Origin: Verrucomicrobiia bacterium
GTDB taxonomy: Bacteria > Verrucomicrobiota > Verrucomicrobiia > CAIQCK01
Length of the DNA stretch: 9,921 bases
Direction of reading: 5' to 3'
Assembly (NCBI GenBank): GCA_026417675.1
Contig: JAOACV010000044.1
Span: 1-9,921, forward strand
The notes beneath the pieces are model-generated. The model had not been told where the DNA came from. It saw only the letters and a list, made by a program, of their open reading frames with translations, and ran no database searches. The translations under genes and the position numbers were made by a program. Below, piece by piece: positions 6,873 to 9,921 of this stretch (positions are counted from its first letter, which is position 1; each line of letters begins with the position of its first letter).

Positions 6873-6900
6873 GCCGTCCGGCTTGAATCTTGCGGATGGC
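6873..6900. repeat. Imperfect palindrome between the aldo/keto reductase and xylulokinase genes
   Basis: GCCGTCCG (6873-6880) and CGGATGGC (6893-6900) pair over 8 positions with one G-T wobble around a 12-nt loop. No T-run follows on the plus strand, so it is a poor intrinsic terminator. It surrounds the putative -35 box of the next gene and could be a repressor site or a weak terminator for the upstream pair. The symmetry is seen; the function is open. Confidence 0.3.
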
Positions 6901-6911
6901 CGGCCTACAGT
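6883..6911 (+). promoter_or_regulatory. Putative sigma-70-type promoter of the xylulokinase gene
   Basis: TTGAAT (6883-6888) and TACAGT (6906-6911) are exactly 17 nt apart, each matching the consensus at 4 of 6 positions. They lie 28 nt before the kinase start codon. The 78-nt intergenic space fits an independent promoter. The -35 box lies in the loop of the palindrome at 6873-6900. Confidence 0.35.
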
Positions 6912-6938
6912 GCGCAGCCACAAACCTGAGGAGACATC

Positions 6939-8462
6939 ATGGCTGACTATTTCATTGGCATTGACAGCGGCACACAATCCACCAAGGCCATCGTTGTGGA
7001 CGCGCGCAACGGGCGCGTAGTCGGCGCAGCGGCGAAGGCGCACGGACTCATCCCGAAGCTGCCGCCGGGACACAAGGAGCAGCATCCGAAGGCGTGGATT
7101 GACGCGGTCGTCGCCAGTGTGCGCGGCGCGTTGAAGACCGCGAAGGTCAACCCCCGCGACGTGCGCGGCATTGGCGTCAGCGGGCAACAGCACGGGTTTG
7201 TGCCGCTCGACGCCGACGGCAACGTCATCCGCCCCGCCAAGCTCTGGTGCGACACCTCCACCGCGCCGCAGTGCGAGGAGATCATCGGCAGACTCGGCGG
7301 TCTGCGGCGCGTCATCGAACTGATGGGCATCGGCGTGCCGCCCGGATTCACCGCGTCAAAGATTCTTTGGCTGAAACAAAACGAACCGCAGAACTACGCC
7401 AAACTCGCCACGGTGTTGCTGCCGCACGACTACATCAACTTCTGGCTCACGGGCAACAAGACGATGGAATATGGCGACGCCAGCGGCACGGCGCTGATGA
7501 ATGTGCGCACGCGTCAATGGTGCGACGAGGTCATCGCCGCGATTGACCCGGAGTTGAAGGGGAAGCTCCCGGCGATTCAGCCGAGCGACCAGCCTGCGGG
7601 CAATCTTTGCGCCGCGGCGGCGAAAAAGCTCGGCCTGACGACCGACGTGATGGTCAGCGCGGGCGGCGGCGACAACATGATGGGCGCCATCGGCACGGGC
7701 AACACCAAGCCCGGCATCGTCACGGCCAGCTTCGGCACCAGCGGCACCATCTACGCGTGCAGCGACCAGCCGGTGATTGACCCGACGGGGGAGATCGCCG
7801 CGTTCTGCGACTCCACGGGCCGCTGGCTGCCGTTGCTTTGCACGATGAATGTCACCGTGGCCACCGAGATGGTGCGCAACGATTTCGGCTGGACGTTCGC
7901 GAAGATGGACGCCGAAGTCCGCAAGACGCCGCACGGCGCCAACGGCCTGCTGTTGCTGCCGTATTTCGAGGGCGAGCGCACGCCGAACGTGCCCGATGGC
8001 ACCGGCGTGTTCTTTGGCGTCAACCACCGCACGTTCGCCGCAGGTCCATTCGCGCGCGCGGCGATGGAGGGCGTCACGCTCGGCATGAACTACGGCCTCA
8101 ACCGCCTGCGCGCGCTCGGCATCGCCCCAACGCAGATTCGCGCGACCGGCGGCGGCTCGCAGTCGCCCGTCTGGCGCCAGATCATGGCCGATGTGTTCAA
8201 CGCGGAGGTCGTCTGCACGCAAACCGCCGAGGGTGCCGCCTACGGCGCCGCGTTGCAAGCGATGTGGTGCTACGCGCGACAGAAGGGCAGCAAGGTGGAG
8301 ATTTGGGAGATCACCGACGAATTCGTCAAACTCGACCGCAAGAGCATCGCCCGACCGAAGGGCGCCCATGTCGTGCTCTACCGTCGCCTGCAGGAGTTGC
8401 AGGACCAACTCAGCCGCGACCTGCGCGCGGCGTTTGCGAAACATCGGGCCTTGGTGTCGTGA
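6939..8462 (+). CDS. xylB: Xylulokinase-like FGGY-family carbohydrate kinase
   Basis: This 507-residue protein is a full-length FGGY sugar kinase with two actin-like ATPase domains. Seen in order are the phosphate loop GIDSGTQSTK (7-16), the sugar-site segment SGQQHG (81-86), KLWCDTST (101-108), GDASGT (179-184), the catalytic-base region AGGGDNMMGA with Asp245, FGTSGT (265-270), and the adenosine-site segment TGGGSQSPVWRQI (from residue 403). These fit xylulokinase, which phosphorylates D-xylulose with ATP to feed the pentose phosphate pathway. Gln84 stands where E. coli XylB has Met (MHG), and WCDTST replaces WNDGR, so another ketose is possible. The ATG has a strong GAGGAG site (6928-6933) 5 nt upstream. 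No xylose isomerase, transporter or regulator gene is adjacent. Kinase family firm; substrate probable. Confidence 0.87.
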   Translation: MADYFIGIDSGTQSTKAIVVDARNGRVVGAAAKAHGLIPKLPPGHKEQHPKAWIDAVVASVRGALKTAKVNPRDVRGIGVSGQQHGFVPLDADGNVIRPAKLWCDTSTAPQCEEIIGRLGGLRRVIELMGIGVPPGFTASKILWLKQNEPQNYAKLATVLLPHDYINFWLTGNKTMEYGDASGTALMNVRTRQWCDEVIAAIDPELKGKLPAIQPSDQPAGNLCAAAAKKLGLTTDVMVSAGGGDNMMGAIGTGNTKPGIVTASFGTSGTIYACSDQPVIDPTGEIAAFCDSTGRWLPLLCTMNVTVATEMVRNDFGWTFAKMDAEVRKTPHGANGLLLLPYFEGERTPNVPDGTGVFFGVNHRTFAAGPFARAAMEGVTLGMNYGLNRLRALGIAPTQIRATGGGSQSPVWRQIMADVFNAEVVCTQTAEGAAYGAALQAMWCYARQKGSKVEIWEITDEFVKLDRKSIARPKGAHVVLYRRLQELQDQLSRDLRAAFAKHRALVS

Positions 8463-8544
8463 CGAGCCAGCGTGCAACGCAAAACGCCCGACGCAGGCGG
8501 AGCCGTCGCGCCAAGATCACGTCCCGTGTCTCATGTCTTGCACT

Positions 8545-8775
8545 TCACGCCCCGCCCCGCATGGCACACGCGGGCGTTCCGGCCTGGTTGCAGCCGTGAC
8601 ACGACTCCGGCAGGCGCGCGCCGCCGCTTCCCGACGAACTGCTGACGGCGAACACCGACAGCCGGCGCTGCAGCTTTCGTCCCTTACAGGCGGGACACTC
8701 CGGCACCGTTGAGGCGCGCACCAGCAGCTCGAAACGATGCTCACAACGCTCACAAACGTATTCGTAGATCGGCAT
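8545..8775 (-). CDS. FmdB-family zinc-ribbon protein
   Basis: This 76-residue protein begins MPIYEYVCERC, the hallmark of the FmdB zinc-ribbon family. Cys8-x2-Cys11 and Cys27-x2-Cys30 form the ribbon. A Ser/Gly-rich stretch (45-52) leads to a second cysteine cluster at Cys59, Cys62 and Cys70, as in many members. FmdB was named as a putative regulator of formamidase/amidase expression, but the role of most members is unknown. I place the start at ATG 8775 on family grounds. A GGAGG site at 8794-8798 is 18 nt from it but only 9 nt from an in-frame GTG at 8784, so initiation there, adding three residues, is possible. The permease gene lies about 300 nt upstream on the same strand. No terminator is obvious after the stop; only a 4-bp stem with TTTT lies near 8484-8500 (minus strand). 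Confidence 0.85.
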   Translation of the reverse strand: MPIYEYVCERCEHRFELLVRASTVPECPACKGRKLQRRLSVFAVSSSSGSGGARLPESCHGCNQAGTPACAMRGGA

Positions 8776-8802
8776 AAACGGCACGGAACTTAGCCTCCCA
8801 TC

Positions 8803-8843
8803 GGCCCCGTGACAAGCGCTGTGGCAACGGTGGAAGCGGGGCC
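8803..8843. repeat. 7-bp inverted repeat in the probable FmdB leader
   Basis: GGCCCCG (8803-8809) and CGGGGCC (8837-8843) are perfect inverted repeats 27 nt apart. They lie just upstream of the GGAGG site used by the minus-strand FmdB gene. No T-run follows on either strand, so terminator function is unlikely. GC-rich DNA can give such a match by chance. Confidence 0.2.
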
Positions 8844-8995
8844 AGACGGAAGGCGTTCGGAACCGGCAGGATTGTTGATCGGCACCCACAATGCGCGCGG
8901 TGCGCCAACGTCATGACCAGCCTCCAACGCTCGCAAGTTTCGCCGCGGACAACTTTGCCATGGCGTCGTCAGAACGCGGCGCCAAGCGGCGGCGA

Positions 8996-9044
8996 ACTGC
9001 AAGCTTGGCAAAAGCGAGGGGCTGCATTGCATGACGCTTGCAGT
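8996..9044. repeat. 9-bp inverted repeat downstream of the permease gene
   Basis: ACTGCAAGC (8996-9004) and GCTTGCAGT (9036-9044) are perfect inverted repeats separated by 31 nt. They begin 28 nt past the permease stop on the minus strand. The position suits a 3' hairpin, but the long loop and lack of a T-run make it an atypical terminator. Confidence 0.3.
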
Positions 9045-9071
9045 CTTCTGGCTGCGGCCGTCGCCATTGTG

Positions 9072-9921
9072 TCAGTCGGCAGGCGGCTTGCTTCGTCTCG
9101 TGGTCTGAGCCGCGACACGCCGTCGCCACCATCCATACACCGGCACGCCAGCCAGCACAATCAGCAGGCCGGGCCAGGTGTTCGGGCGGGTCTTGGGCGA
9201 GACGAGCAGGTCCAGCGAGATCAGCGCGGCGGCGATGATGTAGATCGCCGGCACAACCGGATAGCCCCACGCGCGATACGGACGCTCCGCGTCGGGGCGG
9301 GTCCGGCGCAGCACGAACAAGCCGGCGATGGTCAGCACGTAGAAGATCATCGTGACACACATCACGTAATCGAGCAGTTCGCTGTAGGTGCCCGACAGGC
9401 ACAGCAGACAGCCCCAGACGCATTGCGCGATCAGCCCGTTTCGCGGGACGGCACGCTGGTTGAGGTTGCCGATGCGGCCGAAAAACAGGCCGTCCTGCGC
9501 CATCGCGTAATAGACCCGCGCCCCGGACAGAATCATGCCGTTGATGCAGCCGAACGTGGAGATCATGATGAGCACTGCCATGATCGCGGCGGCGGGCGCC
9601 CCGAAGATGACCTCCGCCGCCGCCGTGGCGACGCGGTCGTTGAGGGCGAACTGGATGCCGCGCTCCATCGGCGTCGCGCCCGTCGGCGAGCCTTTGAGCG
9701 GCAGCGTGACCAGATAGCTTACGTTCACGAGGAAATAGAGGACGCACACAATCACGACGCCGAGGAGCAGGCTGAGCGGCAGGTTGCGTTTCGGGTTCTT
9801 CACCTCGCCGGCGGTGAACGTGACGTTGTTCCACGCATCGGCTGAGAATAACGAGCCGACCATCGCCGTGCCGAACACCATCAGCAAAGCCAGTCCGCCC
9901 AGCGGCACGGTGGTGAATTCC
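9072..9921 (-). CDS. APC-superfamily amino acid permease, LAT/SteT-like, 5' end outside window
   Basis: The minus-strand frame is open to the window edge, so only the C-terminal 282 or so residues are seen. Counting from the codon at 9908, the segment WNNVTFTAGEVKNPKRNLP (26-44) and the signature INGMILSGARVYYAMAQDGLFF region (122-143) are typical of the L-type/SteT branch of APC transporters, which exchange or import neutral amino acids. About seven hydrophobic helices are visible (near 4-22, 46-70, 97-121, 158-178, 181-200, 218-236, 245-261), fitting the second half of a 12-helix inner-membrane protein. The tail is short and basic. A GTG at 9908 is not a credible start because the conserved core already begins upstream of it (EFTTV precedes it in frame). 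The substrate cannot be told from this fragment. Confidence 0.88.
   Translation of the reverse strand, partial: EFTTVPLGGLALLMVFGTAMVGSLFSADAWNNVTFTAGEVKNPKRNLPLSLLLGVVIVCVLYFLVNVSYLVTLPLKGSPTGATPMERGIQFALNDRVATAAAEVIFGAPAAAIMAVLIMISTFGCINGMILSGARVYYAMAQDGLFFGRIGNLNQRAVPRNGLIAQCVWGCLLCLSGTYSELLDYVMCVTMIFYVLTIAGLFVLRRTRPDAERPYRAWGYPVVPAIYIIAAALISLDLLVSPKTRPNTWPGLLIVLAGVPVYGWWRRRVAAQTTRRSKPPAD

Larger units (their letters stand above)
8776..9071. other. Intergenic region between permease and FmdB genes, no gene recognised
   Basis: About 296 bp lie between the permease stop and the FmdB start. Short frames here resemble no known protein, and the one on the minus strand spanning 8790-9032 has no ribosome site or family features. 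Visible contents are the GGAGG site before FmdB (8794-8798), a 7-bp inverted repeat (8803-8843) and a 9-bp inverted repeat (8996-9044). I could not identify a convincing FmdB promoter. Confidence 0.5.

Noticed and set aside
6018..8477. Two long minus-strand frames opposite the aldo/keto reductase and xylulokinase
   Set aside because: Both are antisense to genes with complete catalytic motifs, with no ribosome sites or domain features.
8484..8500. Minus-strand CGCC/GGCG stem followed by TTTT as an FmdB terminator
   Set aside because: Only 4 base pairs with a 7-nt loop; too weak to call a terminator.
8913..9845. Plus-strand open frame (310 codons) opposite the permease
   Set aside because: The minus-strand frame shows transmembrane helices and APC signatures; the plus product is Arg/His/Asp-rich without pattern.
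1..9921. Mobile elements, CRISPR arrays, tRNAs, rRNAs or defence genes
   Set aside because: Read on both strands, I found no transposase or integrase motifs, no regularly spaced repeats and no tRNA-like cloverleaf; all genes look like ordinary chromosomal genes.

Overview
This is a GC-rich, gene-dense bacterial chromosome segment carrying housekeeping and metabolic genes. I see no insertion sequence, phage gene, CRISPR array, tRNA or rRNA. Several traits fit the Verrucomicrobia/PVC group: futalosine-type menaquinone synthesis (mqnD), a short RRM protein with a Gly/Arg tail, a YitJ-type methyltransferase/reductase fusion, weak Shine-Dalgarno sites and high GC. This assignment is an inference from gene content and style, not a proof.

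Layout. (1) Positions 1-4163, plus strand: a tight four-gene cluster. It encodes an MTH1187/YqgV-type thiamine-binding protein, an M3-family zinc metallopeptidase, a MutT-type Nudix hydrolase, and a two-domain homocysteine S-methyltransferase / methylenetetrahydrofolate reductase. The last two junctions are ATGA stop/start overlaps, so translational coupling is likely. A strong 11-bp hairpin (4191-4218) closes the cluster and also serves the convergent gene. (2) Positions 4278-4589, minus strand: a small RRM RNA-binding protein whose upstream region can fold. (3) Positions 4844-6860, plus strand: mqnD (1,4-dihydroxy-6-naphthoate synthase) followed after 10 nt by an aldo/keto reductase with two C-terminal 4Fe-4S motifs. 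(4) Positions 6939-8462, plus strand: a xylulokinase-like FGGY kinase with its own good ribosome site and a plausible promoter. (5) Positions 8545-9921, minus strand: an FmdB-type zinc-ribbon protein and, upstream of it, the C-terminal part of an APC/LAT-type amino acid permease cut by the window edge.

How the genes relate. One-carbon and methionine metabolism, nucleotide sanitation, peptide turnover and a thiamine-binding protein share the first transcript, which looks like a housekeeping cluster and not one pathway. MqnD and the iron-sulfur aldo/keto reductase both touch redox metabolism and probably share a transcript, but a direct link is inference.

I found no convincing new multi-gene system. 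The best leads are small: an inverted repeat wrapping the ribosome site and start codon of the first gene, a foldable leader before the RNA-binding protein gene, an imperfect palindrome over the xylulokinase promoter, and the mqnD / iron-sulfur reductase pairing.
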